Shown: positions 7,058-16,197 of the stretch, one piece after another
Layout of the letters: each line of letters opens with the position of its first letter
Numbering within the stretch: position 1 is the stretch's first letter
Assembly: GCF_000010725.1 (NCBI RefSeq)
Contig: NC_013854.1
Location: 773,001-837,000, forward strand
Source of the DNA: Azospirillum sp. B510
Lineage (GTDB): Bacteria; Pseudomonadota; Alphaproteobacteria; Azospirillales; Azospirillaceae
Length of the DNA: 64,000 nucleotides
Direction of reading: 5' to 3'
Notes under the pieces: generated by a model
Seen by the model: only the letters and a program-made list of their open reading frames with translations
The model's database searches: none
Told to the model about the DNA's origin: nothing
Position numbers and translations under genes: made by a program

Positions 7058-8668
7058 TCAGTCCGGCAGGATGACGGGCGGCAGGGGGGCCGGTCGGCAG
7101 CGGTCACGCGGCAGGCTGCGCTCGGCCGGGAACACCAGAACGACGGAGGTGCCGACACCGGGCTGGCTGGTCAGTTCCATCCGTCCGCCATGCATCTCCA
7201 CCAGCCGCTTGACGATTGGCAGCCCCAGGCCGGTCCCGCAGGAGTTGCGGGCGATGGTGGAGTCCGGCGGATCGAACGGGTCGAGAATGCGGGGAAGATC
7301 GGCGGTCGGGATGCCGACACCGGTGTCGGCCACCATCACGCCGATCCCGCCATCGGGCATCAGGTGAGCGGTCAGCACCACCTCGCCGCCAGGGCGGGTA
7401 TGGGTGACGGCGTTGGATAGCAGGTTGGTCAGCATCTGGGTCAAGGACTGGGCGTCGCCTTGCAGCAGCGGCAGGTCGGGCGCCACCTCGCGTCGCATGA
7501 TGACGCCGCCTTCCGCCGCCGCCTCCCGCAGGGCGGTGACGACCCGCAGCGAAAGCATGTCCAGGTCGACCCCTTCCGCCGCCATCGGCATGCCGCCGCC
7601 GTCGAGCCGCGACAGCTCGAGGATGTCGTCGATCAGCGCCAGCAGATGGGTTCCGGCATCGCGGATGTCGCCGACATAGCTGCGGTAGCGCGGATTGCCC
7701 AGCGGTCCGAACGCCTCCGTCAGCAGCATCTCCGAGAAGCCCAGCACCGCGTTCAGCGGCGTCCGCAACTCGTGGCTCATCTGCGCCAGGAAGGCGCTCT
7801 TGGCGCGGCTGGCGGCCTCCGCTTCGCCGCGGGCGGCGCGGGCCTCGGCCTCGCGCAGCCGCAGCCGCTCCTCGTTCAGCTTCAGCATGGTGACGTCGGT
7901 GTAATGGACCAGCACGCCGCCCGGCACCGCATGTTCGCGGCTGAGCAGCCAGCGCCCGTCCGCCAGGGGCACGACCATCGGCGGCTCCAGCCGGTGATGG
8001 CGGTCCAGCCTCGCGGCGATCCAGGCGGCGCGTTCCTCTTCCGTGGCCAGGCGCGGGTCGGCCAGGGCGAAGCCGCGGGCCAACTCCTCGAACGGCACGC
8101 CGGGAACAAGCCTGTCGGCGATGGTCGGCAGGTCCCTCTTCAGCCGCTCATTCGCATGAACCAGCCGGTCCTCATGATCGAACAGGGCGAAGCTCTCGGC
8201 GCTGAGGTCCAGGGCGGCGGTCAGGTTCTCGGCCAGCGCCTCGGCGATGGAGGAAGTCTCGGGGCCGAGATCGGTCAGGACGGCGCACAGCCCGCCGGGC
8301 GTCGGACCGGCCGCCACGCGCCAGCGCACCGGTATGGTGCCGCGCCATGCCGAAACGGTGCGTTGCACCGGGCCGTGCAAGGCATCGGCCAGCGTGGCGA
8401 ACAGGGTCGGACAGGCGGCATCGGTGCCGCCGCCGCGCAGCCGCCGTCCGGCCAGCGGAGCGATGCCCAACAGCCGCTCCGCCGCCCGATTGGCCGAGCG
8501 CCATTCCAGATCGGTCAGCGCGCCGGCGCCGTCATGGAGCGCCTCCAGTATCGCGACGGCGTCCGGAAGTTGCAGCATGGCGAACAGCATCGGATCGGCG
8601 GACGGGAATTCCCCGGACCCGGTCCCATCACCTTTGCCATCGGCGCAAATCTGCGTGTCGCAATCCAT
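7058..8668 (-). CDS. PAS-domain sensor histidine kinase
   Basis: A 536-residue soluble kinase with no membrane segment. Two PAS-like regions (about 30-135 and 145-265) precede a coiled-coil and the dimerisation/phospho-acceptor domain with His299 in QMSHELRTPLNAVLGF. The ATPase domain follows, with NLLSNAV, DTGVGIP and GTGLGLPIVKRLVEMHGG. It should autophosphorylate in response to a cytoplasmic signal and pass phosphate to a receiver, possibly the receiver-Hpt protein 0.9 kb downstream. The ATG at 8668 is preferred to a TTG at 8698. It is divergent from the hybrid kinase at 8929. Confidence 0.9.
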   Translation of the reverse strand: MDCDTQICADGKGDGTGSGEFPSADPMLFAMLQLPDAVAILEALHDGAGALTDLEWRSANRAAERLLGIAPLAGRRLRGGGTDAACPTLFATLADALHGPVQRTVSAWRGTIPVRWRVAAGPTPGGLCAVLTDLGPETSSIAEALAENLTAALDLSAESFALFDHEDRLVHANERLKRDLPTIADRLVPGVPFEELARGFALADPRLATEEERAAWIAARLDRHHRLEPPMVVPLADGRWLLSREHAVPGGVLVHYTDVTMLKLNEERLRLREAEARAARGEAEAASRAKSAFLAQMSHELRTPLNAVLGFSEMLLTEAFGPLGNPRYRSYVGDIRDAGTHLLALIDDILELSRLDGGGMPMAAEGVDLDMLSLRVVTALREAAAEGGVIMRREVAPDLPLLQGDAQSLTQMLTNLLSNAVTHTRPGGEVVLTAHLMPDGGIGVMVADTGVGIPTADLPRILDPFDPPDSTIARNSCGTGLGLPIVKRLVEMHGGRMELTSQPGVGTSVVLVFPAERSLPRDRCRPAPLPPVILPD

Positions 8669-8928
8669 CCCGGCATCATTGCGAACTATTCCTAACAAAC
8701 GCTGAAGGTCGGGGTGGAACCATCGCCGGATATTTAGCGAATCGCGGCAGAACAGCGAGGGTGGCCAGGAAATACTTTGGATTTACCGAAAAAACAATGA
8801 AAGATTTGATTGTGAGTGACACCCTGACCTTCCCGTGCGATCCGCCGAATGGCGGGCTTTGCAACAAGCCATGCCTTCCCTACTGTTGGGTCCCATCAAG
8901 ATATGCGGCATGGGAAGCAGGTGGAACC

Positions 8929-10386
8929 GTGAATGGCAGCCACGATGACGCCGGTGGCGCTGTGCCGCCGCTGCTGGTGTTCGGCGCCGATGGGCGGCTG
9001 GCCGACTGGACGCCGGCGGCGTCGGTTCTGCCGGGACTGGCCGGTCGCCTCAGCATCGGCCTTCAGGCCCATGAGCTGGAGTCCCGGTTGTCCGACGGGC
9101 CGGAGGCCGGAGCGCCCCCGGCGCGCAGGACGCAGACGCTTGCCGGGGGGGGAGCGCTCTGGTGGTTCGGCGGCTCCCCGTCCCGCTCGCCGCCCCCGGC
9201 CGAGCCGATGCGTGATCCGGTCGGCCGCCTTTTCGCGGCGGCGAGCCATGACCTGCGTCAACCTCTGGCCGCGCTGTCCCTGCTGATCGGCACGCTGGAC
9301 AGCCGGCTCGATCAAGCGACCGGTGTCCGGCCCGAGGGGGGAACAGCCGCTCGCGACCTGTTGCGTTCGATGGCGCAGGCCGTTGAATCGATGCGCAGCA
9401 TGGTCGACGGCCATTTCGACCTCGTCCGCCTGGAAAGCGGGCTGATCGAGCCGGACATCCGCACCCACGCGGTGAACGGGGTGCTGATGCGTTTGGCGCT
9501 GGAGGTGGCGCCGCGTTTCGCCGACCGTGGGCGGCATTTTACCGTGATGCCCTGCTCGGCCATGGTGAGAACCGATCCCGCGTTGCTGGAGCGGCTGCTG
9601 CATGGGCTGGTCGCCCACATCCTGCGTGGCACGGTGCGTGGCCGGGTGCTGCTCGGCTGCCGCGCCTGCGGCGACAGGCTGCGCATCGAGCTGTGGGACA
9701 GCGGCCTGGGCCTGACACCGCAACGGTTGGGATCCCTGCGGACCGAACTGGCGAAGCCGACGGGGGAGGGGGCGGGACTCCTGGGGCTCGATCTGACGCT
9801 GGTGCGCGGCCTTGCCTGCAAGCTCGGCCTCGGGGTGGAGATCCGGTCGGTTGAGGGACGGGGAACCGTTTTCACCGTTACGGTTCCGTTGTCCGTCGAA
9901 CTGGAGGCGGGGGGCGCCGCCGAGGCGGCAGCCCTTTCCGGACGGGCGGCCTCCTCCCCGAACGCCCTTCCGAACGCCCCACCGAAGGCCAGCGCCGCGG
10001 ACATCAGCCGCAGCCGTATCCTGGTGATCGAGGACGATCCCATGGTGCTGGCGGCGTTGGAGGCGCTGCTGGCGCAATGGGGGTGCCGAATCGTCGGGGC
10101 CGAGTCCTACGACATGGCGGTCGAGCGCATCGGCCGGGCGCCGGAGCCCGTCGACCTCATCATTTCCGATCTGCGGTTGAGGGGGGCGGCGAATGGAATC
10201 GTCGCGATCCGACAGATCGCCAAGCTGTTCGATCATCCGGTGCCCGGCATGATCCTGACCGGCGACACCGACCCCAAGCGACTGCGCGAGGCGCGCTTGT
10301 CCGGCTATCCCCTGCTTCACAAGCCGGTGGCGCCGCTCGCCCTGCGTGCCGCCGTCGTCCGCCTGATCGGCCGTGAACCGGTTTGA
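8929..10386 (+). CDS. Hybrid histidine kinase / response regulator (SHDLRQP type)
   Basis: A 485-residue cytoplasmic protein with an HisKA-like box AAASHDLRQPLAALSL (His107), a degenerate ATPase domain (about 215-335) and a C-terminal receiver domain (about 360-485) with acidic residues in LVIEDD and phospho-acceptor Asp414 in LIISDLRLRG. The ATPase part lacks a clear N-box asparagine pair: LERLLHGLVAHILRG replaces the usual LxNLLxNAxxxT, so catalytic activity is doubtful. The GTG at 8929 follows an AGGTGG; an in-frame ATG at 8797 is an alternative with an odd Cys-rich extension. The next gene encodes a kinase with the same SHDLRQP box. Confidence 0.85.
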   Translation: MNGSHDDAGGAVPPLLVFGADGRLADWTPAASVLPGLAGRLSIGLQAHELESRLSDGPEAGAPPARRTQTLAGGGALWWFGGSPSRSPPPAEPMRDPVGRLFAAASHDLRQPLAALSLLIGTLDSRLDQATGVRPEGGTAARDLLRSMAQAVESMRSMVDGHFDLVRLESGLIEPDIRTHAVNGVLMRLALEVAPRFADRGRHFTVMPCSAMVRTDPALLERLLHGLVAHILRGTVRGRVLLGCRACGDRLRIELWDSGLGLTPQRLGSLRTELAKPTGEGAGLLGLDLTLVRGLACKLGLGVEIRSVEGRGTVFTVTVPLSVELEAGGAAEAAALSGRAASSPNALPNAPPKASAADISRSRILVIEDDPMVLAALEALLAQWGCRIVGAESYDMAVERIGRAPEPVDLIISDLRLRGAANGIVAIRQIAKLFDHPVPGMILTGDTDPKRLREARLSGYPLLHKPVAPLALRAAVVRLIGREPV

Positions 10387-10690
10387 TCGGCGGAAGAATG
10401 CGAATGAATTCTTCGCGTTCCGGAGAATTCCGGGGAGAAAAGCATCAGCGTTGTCGAACTTTGCCACCGTGCGATTACGTTTCTGAAACAGCGGCCGAGC
10501 TTATGCGGCAAAATGTCACTGGTGCGGTCCTATCATCATTGGGATAACGACCATGATGATCCCCCCAATGGTTAGAAAGATATCTTCTTTTGGTTTAGAA
10601 CTGAACTTTAACATACCTATTTATGCCTTCCCTTCGCTATGATCCGATCCGGCCATTCCCTGTTCGAATGGGTTGGGTGGAGGTGTTCGG
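10387..10690. other. Intergenic region with small inverted repeats
   Basis: There is no gene in these 304 bases. The part from about 10530 to 10640 is clearly more AT-rich than its surroundings. It holds ATCATCAT (10532-10539) facing ATGATGAT (10553-10560). GAATTCT (10406-10412) faces AGAATTC (10424-10430) just after the hybrid kinase stop. I could not identify a confident promoter or terminator; the AT-rich block probably carries the promoter of the CHASE kinase gene. Confidence 0.4.
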
Positions 10691-12943
10691 ATGAAGCGGC
10701 GGTATCTGGAGGGGGGACGGACGCCGGCGCTATCGGTGATCGTCATCGCCGGGTTGTTCCTGTCGCTCGCAGCCTTTCTGCTTATCCGCAGCGCGACCCG
10801 CGATGCCGCGCATGCTCTGGCGGACCGTCAGGCGATCCAGCTCCAGGATGAGCTGAAGGCGCGTTTCGAACAGCAGAGCCTGCTGCTGCGCGCGCTCAGC
10901 GGTCCGTTGACCGGCCCCGCCCCGGTCACGGATGCCAGCTTCGCCACCGCTGTTGGTCCATTGCTGCCGCTCTATCCGAATTTGCGCGCCGTCGCTTGGG
11001 CGCGCCGGATCGCCGGGCGGGACGTGCCGTTGCTGGAACGGGCGATGCGGTCGGCCGGACACAGCTTCTTCACCGTGCGCGGTGCGGGGCCGGGCGGGCG
11101 CGATGCCGACGATCGATCGCCCGCCGATGAATTCGTCAATGTCCTCGTCGAGCCGCGCTCCGCCGACGGGCTGATCGGGCTGGACATGGCCGCACTCCCC
11201 GGCCAGCGCGACGTGCTTGTCCGCTCCTGCGCCGCCAACCGTGTCATCATCGCGGAAGGCGAGCCGCTGAAGGCGGAGCTGGGGATGAACACCGCGCTGA
11301 TCTACCTGCCGGTCTATTCCCGCGAGGTCGATCGCGATGACGGGCTGGCCGAGGGCCGCCCGCTCTGCGACGTGCTGACCGGCTTCCTGTGGACCGGTTT
11401 CGATGTCGGGCGGTTGCTGCGGGATTCGGCCCGCCGGATCGGCTTGACCGTCGGCGACGCCTATCTGCTGGAGTCCCCGGAGCGGTCGGATGGGGCGCCG
11501 CCGCGCCTGCTGGCCGCCGAAGGGGCGCTCGGCGATTCCGGCGCGCTTTCCCATCCGCCGGAGCGGCCGCTCTCCGTCGAACAGCTCACCGGTCCCGCGG
11601 CGGCGCATGTCATCATCCGCGACATCGCCTATGGCGGACGGGTCTGGCGGCTGATCGTGCTGCCGCAAACGGCGCATTCGTTCGGCGCGGAGGACCGGCT
11701 GGCCTGGAGCATGCTGATCGGCGGTCTTCTGTTGACCGCCGGTGTCGCCGCCTACGTCCTGCGGGAGGCGCGGACCAAGCGCCTGTTGCAGACCGAGGCG
11801 CGGGCCCGCGCCGCCATGGCCCGCGCCCTGCGCGAGAGCGAGGAACGCTTCCGGCTGGCCCTGCGCTGTTCCAAGGTCACGCTGTTCAGCCAGGATCGCG
11901 AGCTCCGCCATTTATGGGTTTACTGCCCGCGCGCCGACCTGCGGCCGGAACGGATGATCGGGCACACCGACGCCGACCTCTTCCCGGAGGAGGAGGCGGA
12001 GCGGATGTCGGCGATCAAGCGCTCCGTGATCGACAGCGGGGCCGGGGCCCGGTGCGAGCTGCAACTGACCTATGGCGGCAGCCGCCGGGTGCTCGATCTG
12101 TCGGTCGAGCCGATGCGTGACGACACCAGCGCGGTGACCGGCATCATGTGCGCCGCCATCGATGTGACCGAATCGGCCGCCATCCGGGAGGCGCTGGCCC
12201 GTGCCCATGCCGAGGCGGAGCGGGCCAACGACGCCAAGAGCCGCTTCCTCGCCGCCGCCAGCCACGATCTGCGTCAACCTTTCCAGGCCATGAGCCTGTT
12301 CCATCACATCCTGATGTCGAAGCTGGACGATCCGGGTCAGCGCGAGGTGGCGACCAAGCTGGGAGAGGCGCTGACCGCCGGCAACATGCTGCTGTCGACC
12401 CTGCTCGATACCTCCGCGCTGGAGGTCGGCACCATCAAGCCGCGGGTCGTCGATTTCAAGGTTCAGACGATCCTGAGCCGCTTGACGGTGGAGATCGGCG
12501 ACCAGGCGACCGACCGGGGGCTGCAACTGCGGACGGTCCCCAGTTCCGCCCGCGTGCTGAGCGATCCCATCCTGCTGGAGCGGATGGTGCGGAACCTGCT
12601 GGTCAACGCCCTGCGCTACACCGGCGAAGGCCGCATCCTGCTGGGGTGCCGCCGCCGCTCCGACGGCCAAGGCGGGTCGCGCCTGTCCATCGAGGTGTGG
12701 GACACCGGCCCCGGCATCGCCGAAGCGGAGATGACGGCGATCTTCGAGGATTTCTACCGCTGCGGCACCGACCAGCGTGACAGCGGGGGCGGGCTGGGGC
12801 TGGGGCTGTCCATCGTCCGCCGCATGGCCCAGGTGCTGGACCACCCCGTCGCCGTGCGGTCGCGGCCGGGACATGGCACGATGTTCGCCGTCAGCGTGCC
12901 GCTGGCCGAGCGGCATCGCGCCTGCTGCGCCGCCGCGGAATAG
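10691..12943 (+). CDS. CHASE-domain membrane sensor histidine kinase
   Basis: A 750-residue inner-membrane kinase. One transmembrane helix (about 14-33), an extracytoplasmic CHASE-like domain (about 35-335; PNLRAVAWARRI is characteristic) and a second helix (about 337-358) form the sensor. A PAS domain (about 385-500) follows, then the phospho-acceptor box AAASHDLRQPFQAMSL with His525 and a complete ATPase domain (NLLVNALRYT, DTGPGI, GGGLGLGLSIVRR). There is no receiver domain. The ATG at 10691 has GGAGG at good spacing. The hybrid protein upstream has the same box but a degenerate ATPase, so this active kinase may drive it; that is inference. Confidence 0.9.
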   Translation: MKRRYLEGGRTPALSVIVIAGLFLSLAAFLLIRSATRDAAHALADRQAIQLQDELKARFEQQSLLLRALSGPLTGPAPVTDASFATAVGPLLPLYPNLRAVAWARRIAGRDVPLLERAMRSAGHSFFTVRGAGPGGRDADDRSPADEFVNVLVEPRSADGLIGLDMAALPGQRDVLVRSCAANRVIIAEGEPLKAELGMNTALIYLPVYSREVDRDDGLAEGRPLCDVLTGFLWTGFDVGRLLRDSARRIGLTVGDAYLLESPERSDGAPPRLLAAEGALGDSGALSHPPERPLSVEQLTGPAAAHVIIRDIAYGGRVWRLIVLPQTAHSFGAEDRLAWSMLIGGLLLTAGVAAYVLREARTKRLLQTEARARAAMARALRESEERFRLALRCSKVTLFSQDRELRHLWVYCPRADLRPERMIGHTDADLFPEEEAERMSAIKRSVIDSGAGARCELQLTYGGSRRVLDLSVEPMRDDTSAVTGIMCAAIDVTESAAIREALARAHAEAERANDAKSRFLAAASHDLRQPFQAMSLFHHILMSKLDDPGQREVATKLGEALTAGNMLLSTLLDTSALEVGTIKPRVVDFKVQTILSRLTVEIGDQATDRGLQLRTVPSSARVLSDPILLERMVRNLLVNALRYTGEGRILLGCRRRSDGQGGSRLSIEVWDTGPGIAEAEMTAIFEDFYRCGTDQRDSGGGLGLGLSIVRRMAQVLDHPVAVRSRPGHGTMFAVSVPLAERHRACCAAAE

Positions 12944-13421
12944 GGCCGCCGCCCGTCTTCCGTCATGCCGCACCGCGCAATCGTGGCAGTTCCGCCGGCC
13001 TTTCCGCTTTTCCATCCGCAGCCACGCAAGTTTCGGTTATGCTGCGTTTGCTCACTGATTCGAAACGGAACCAGTAACCAAGCTGCAACAATGGCTTGAC
13101 GACTTTATTGATGTAGGTCATTGGGCGCCCTCGCCATAGGGGCTATTTCTTTCGCACAAGCACACTCCTTGGCGAAAGCTTGGAGGGTGAAGGTTCCGCT
13201 TCGACGGAACCCAACAAGATGGGGCCCGGCCCGTCGCCATGGCATGCCCTCCCAGGGGCGCCGGCGGCACGGGAATCCGGGCTTGGGAGGATACGGCCTG
13301 CCGCCGCGACGGATGCCCTGGTCACCGGGTCATCCGTTCCGGTCTCCGGCATTCGGGTTTCCGCCGCTTCCGGCGGGGTCCGTTGGTCGGGCGCCGCGAT
13401 CCTTTTCAGGAGCATTCTAGT
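12944..13421. other. 478-base leader region before the pta-ackA operon
   Basis: No convincing gene. It contains an FNR/FixK-like site (13109-13122) and a small hairpin GGTTCCG (13192-13198) / CGGAACC (13205-13211). The AGGAG that serves the MaoC-Pta start is at the very end. The roughly 300 bases between the FNR-like site and the start codon suggest a long 5' leader, if transcription starts near that site. Confidence 0.4.
13109..13122. promoter_or_regulatory. FNR/FixK-like half-matched site
   Basis: TTGATGTAGGTCAT resembles the FixK/DNR pattern TTGA-N6-TCAA, with one mismatch in the right half. An oxygen-responsive site would make sense in front of an acetate fermentation operon. It is a single imperfect match and far from the start codon, so it is tentative. 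Confidence 0.3.
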
Positions 13422-14891
13422 ATGGACACCGCCATCGCCGCCGCCTCCTCCGCTCCGGCGGGTCGCAGCGGCATCGTTCAGACCGGCAGGAACGGCAGCC
13501 CCATGATCGAAAACGTCACCTTCGAGGAAATCCGCGTCGGCCAGCAGGCCAGCCTGTCGCGCCGCCTGACCATGTCCGACATCGAGCTGTTCGCGACGGT
13601 GTCCGGCGACCTCAACCCGTCCCATGTCGACGAGGATTACGCCGTCGACCACAAGGTGGTCGGCCATGGCATGTGGTCGGGCTCGCTGATCTCCGCCGTT
13701 CTCGGCACCCTGCTGCCCGGCCCCGGCACCGTCTATGTCGGCCAGGATCTGCGGTTCGAGCGCCCGGTGCTGCTCGGCGACATCGTCACCGTCACCGTGA
13801 CCGCCAAGTCCAAGGACGCGGTGCGCAACACGGTCGTCTTCGACTGCCTGTGCGTCAACCAGGACGGCCGCACGGTCGCGACCGGCGTCGCCGAGGTGAT
13901 CGCCCCGACCGAGAAGGTCCGCCGCGCCGCGGCGGAGCTGCCGCAGGTGCAGGTCATCCGCCATGACGGCCACGAGCTGATGCTGAAGAAGTGCGAGTCG
14001 TTGCCGCCGGTGCCGACCGCCGTCGTCCATCCCTGCGACGAAAGCTCGCTGCGCGGCGCCGTCGAGGCGGCCGAGGCCAACCTGATCGATCCGGTGCTGG
14101 TCGGGCCGGCGGCCAAGATCCGCTCGGTCGCCGACGCCCATGGCCTCGACATCTCGCGCTACCGCATCGTCGATGTCGCCCACAGCCATGCCTCGGCCGA
14201 GACCGGCGTGCGGCTCGCCCGCACCGGCGAGTGCGAGGCGGTGATGAAGGGCAGCCTGCACACCGACGAGCTGATGGGCGAGGTGGTGAAGAAGGAGACC
14301 GGCCTGCGCACCGGCCGGCGCGTTAGCCACGTCTTCGTGATGAACGTTCCGACCTACCCGCGGCCGCTGCTGATCACCGACGCGGCGATCAACATCTATC
14401 CGACGCTGGAGGACAAGGTCCACATCGTCCAGAACGCCATCGACCTCGCCAAGGTGCTGGGGGTCGAGGTGCCGCGCGTCGCCATCCTGTCGGCGGTCGA
14501 GACGATCAACACCAAGATCGCCTCGACGCTGGAGGCGGCGGCGCTGTGCAAGATGGCCGACCGCGGCCAGATCACCGGCGGCGTGCTCGATGGTCCGCTG
14601 GCCTTCGACAACGCCATCAGCCGCGAGGCCGCCATCACCAAGGGCATCAAGTCCGAGGTGGCCGGTCAGGCCGACATCCTGCTGGTTCCCGACCTGGAGG
14701 CCGGCAACATGCTGGCCAAGCAGCTGTCTTTCCTCGCCCATGCCGACGCCGCCGGCATCGTGCTCGGCGCCCGCGTGCCGATCATCCTGACCAGCCGCGC
14801 CGACACCGTCCGCACCCGTCTGGCCTCCTGCGCCGTGGCCGTGCTGTCGGCCGCCGCCCGCCGCCGCGGCGCCGCCTCCGCGGCCGAGTGA
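13422..14891 (+). CDS. pta: MaoC-like domain fused to phosphate acetyltransferase
   Basis: A 489-residue fusion. Residues about 28-160 form a MaoC-type hot-dog domain: ATVSGDLNPSHVDEDYA carries the usual D-x4-H pair, followed by VVGHGMWSGSLISAVLG. Residues about 170-480 are a phosphate acyltransferase domain that interconverts acyl-CoA and acyl phosphate. This architecture is annotated elsewhere as bifunctional enoyl-CoA hydratase/phosphate acetyltransferase. AGGAG lies 8 bases before the ATG. Acetate kinase follows after 14 bases, so together they convert acetyl-CoA to acetate plus ATP or run in reverse. The MaoC part may act on hydroxyacyl- or enoyl-CoA; its substrate is unknown. Confidence 0.92.
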   Translation: MDTAIAAASSAPAGRSGIVQTGRNGSPMIENVTFEEIRVGQQASLSRRLTMSDIELFATVSGDLNPSHVDEDYAVDHKVVGHGMWSGSLISAVLGTLLPGPGTVYVGQDLRFERPVLLGDIVTVTVTAKSKDAVRNTVVFDCLCVNQDGRTVATGVAEVIAPTEKVRRAAAELPQVQVIRHDGHELMLKKCESLPPVPTAVVHPCDESSLRGAVEAAEANLIDPVLVGPAAKIRSVADAHGLDISRYRIVDVAHSHASAETGVRLARTGECEAVMKGSLHTDELMGEVVKKETGLRTGRRVSHVFVMNVPTYPRPLLITDAAINIYPTLEDKVHIVQNAIDLAKVLGVEVPRVAILSAVETINTKIASTLEAAALCKMADRGQITGGVLDGPLAFDNAISREAAITKGIKSEVAGQADILLVPDLEAGNMLAKQLSFLAHADAAGIVLGARVPIILTSRADTVRTRLASCAVAVLSAAARRRGAASAAE

Positions 14892-14905
14892 GAGAATCCA
14901 AGCCC

Positions 14906-16090
14906 ATGCCCAACGCGATCCTCGTCATCAATGCCGGCTCCTCCAGCCTGAAATTCTCGCTGTTCCGGGATCAGGACGGCGGGGATCCGGTGGTCACCAT
15001 CAACGGCCAGATCTCGGGCATCGGCACCCAGCCGGTGTTCGAGGCCAAGGACGCCCAGCGCCGTCCGCTCGCCGAGAAGAGCTGGGGGGCGGGGGAGGCC
15101 GGCGACCGCACCGCCCTGCTGTCCTATCTGCTCGACTGGATCGAGGAGCGGCTGGACGGGGCGACGCTGATCGCCGCCGGCCACCGGGTGGTGCATGGCG
15201 GCGTGCGCCATGCCGCCCCGGTGCTGCTGACCCCGGCCGTGCTGGAGGAGCTGGACGGTCTGGTGCCGCTGGCGCCGCTGCACCAGCCGCACAATCTCGC
15301 CGCCATGCGGGCGCTGGCGGAGGCGCATCCGGAGCTGCCGCAGGTCGCCTGTTTCGACACCGCCTTCCACCGCAACCAGCCCTGGCAGGCGCAGACCTTC
15401 GCCATCCCGCGCGAGCTGACGGAGGAGGGCGTGCGCCGCTACGGCTTCCACGGCCTGTCCTACGAGTATATCGCCCGCCGCCTGCCGGAGATCGCGCCGG
15501 ATCTGGCCGACTCGCGGGTGGTGGTCGCCCATCTCGGCAGCGGCGCCAGCATGTGCGCCATCCATGGCGGGCGCAGCGTCGACAGCACCATGGGCTTCAC
15601 CGCGCTCGACGGCCTGCCGATGGGCACCCGCTGCGGCACCATCGACCCCGGCGTGCTGATCTATCTGATGCGCAAGGGCATGGATGCCGGCGCCATCGAG
15701 AAGCTGCTCTACAACAAGTCCGGCCTGCTCGGCGTGTCGGGCATCTCCAACGACATGCGCGCCCTGCTGGAAAGCGGCGACCCGCATGCGCAGGAGGCGG
15801 TCGAGCTGTTCTGCTTCCGCATCGCCAAGGAGACCGGCGCGCTCGCCGCCTCGATGGGCGGGGTGGATGCCGTGGTGTTCACCGCCGGCATCGGCGAACG
15901 CTCCGCCCCGGTGCGGGCGCGGGTCGGCGACAAGCTGGCCTGGATGGGGATCGAGATCGACGCGGCGGCCAACGAGGCCAACGCGACGAGGATTTCGACT
16001 CCGGCCAGCCGCCTGCCGGTCTATGTCATCCCGACCGACGAGGAACGGATGATCGCGCTGCACACGCGGAAGCTGCTGACGGGGCGGTGA
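14906..16090 (+). CDS. ackA: Acetate/propionate kinase
   Basis: A 394-residue member of the ASKHA kinase superfamily. The first signature VINAGSSSLKFSLF is at residues 6-19. Other hallmarks are GYRVVHGG-like GHRVVHGGVRHA, the catalytic region CFDTAFH, YGFHGLSYEYIARRL, the phosphate loop VAHLGSGASMCAI and the adenosine region FTAGIGERS. It makes ATP and acetate from acetyl phosphate and ADP in the cytoplasm. It is the second gene of an operon with the MaoC-Pta fusion. Length is normal for the family. Confidence 0.96.
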   Translation: MPNAILVINAGSSSLKFSLFRDQDGGDPVVTINGQISGIGTQPVFEAKDAQRRPLAEKSWGAGEAGDRTALLSYLLDWIEERLDGATLIAAGHRVVHGGVRHAAPVLLTPAVLEELDGLVPLAPLHQPHNLAAMRALAEAHPELPQVACFDTAFHRNQPWQAQTFAIPRELTEEGVRRYGFHGLSYEYIARRLPEIAPDLADSRVVVAHLGSGASMCAIHGGRSVDSTMGFTALDGLPMGTRCGTIDPGVLIYLMRKGMDAGAIEKLLYNKSGLLGVSGISNDMRALLESGDPHAQEAVELFCFRIAKETGALAASMGGVDAVVFTAGIGERSAPVRARVGDKLAWMGIEIDAAANEANATRISTPASRLPVYVIPTDEERMIALHTRKLLTGR

Positions 16091-16197
16091 GGGTTTGCTG
16101 GGGGCGCCTGCTGACGGTGCCCCCGACATCTCCCTGGAGCCCTGTCCCCATTCGGTGCTAGCTCACCCCTGACATCAAGCATCCGTTCGGGGAAGCC

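Noticed and set aside
16100-16124. GGGGGC/GCCCCC inverted repeat after ackA as a terminator
   Set aside because: The stem is only 6 bp, the loop is long and no U tract follows.
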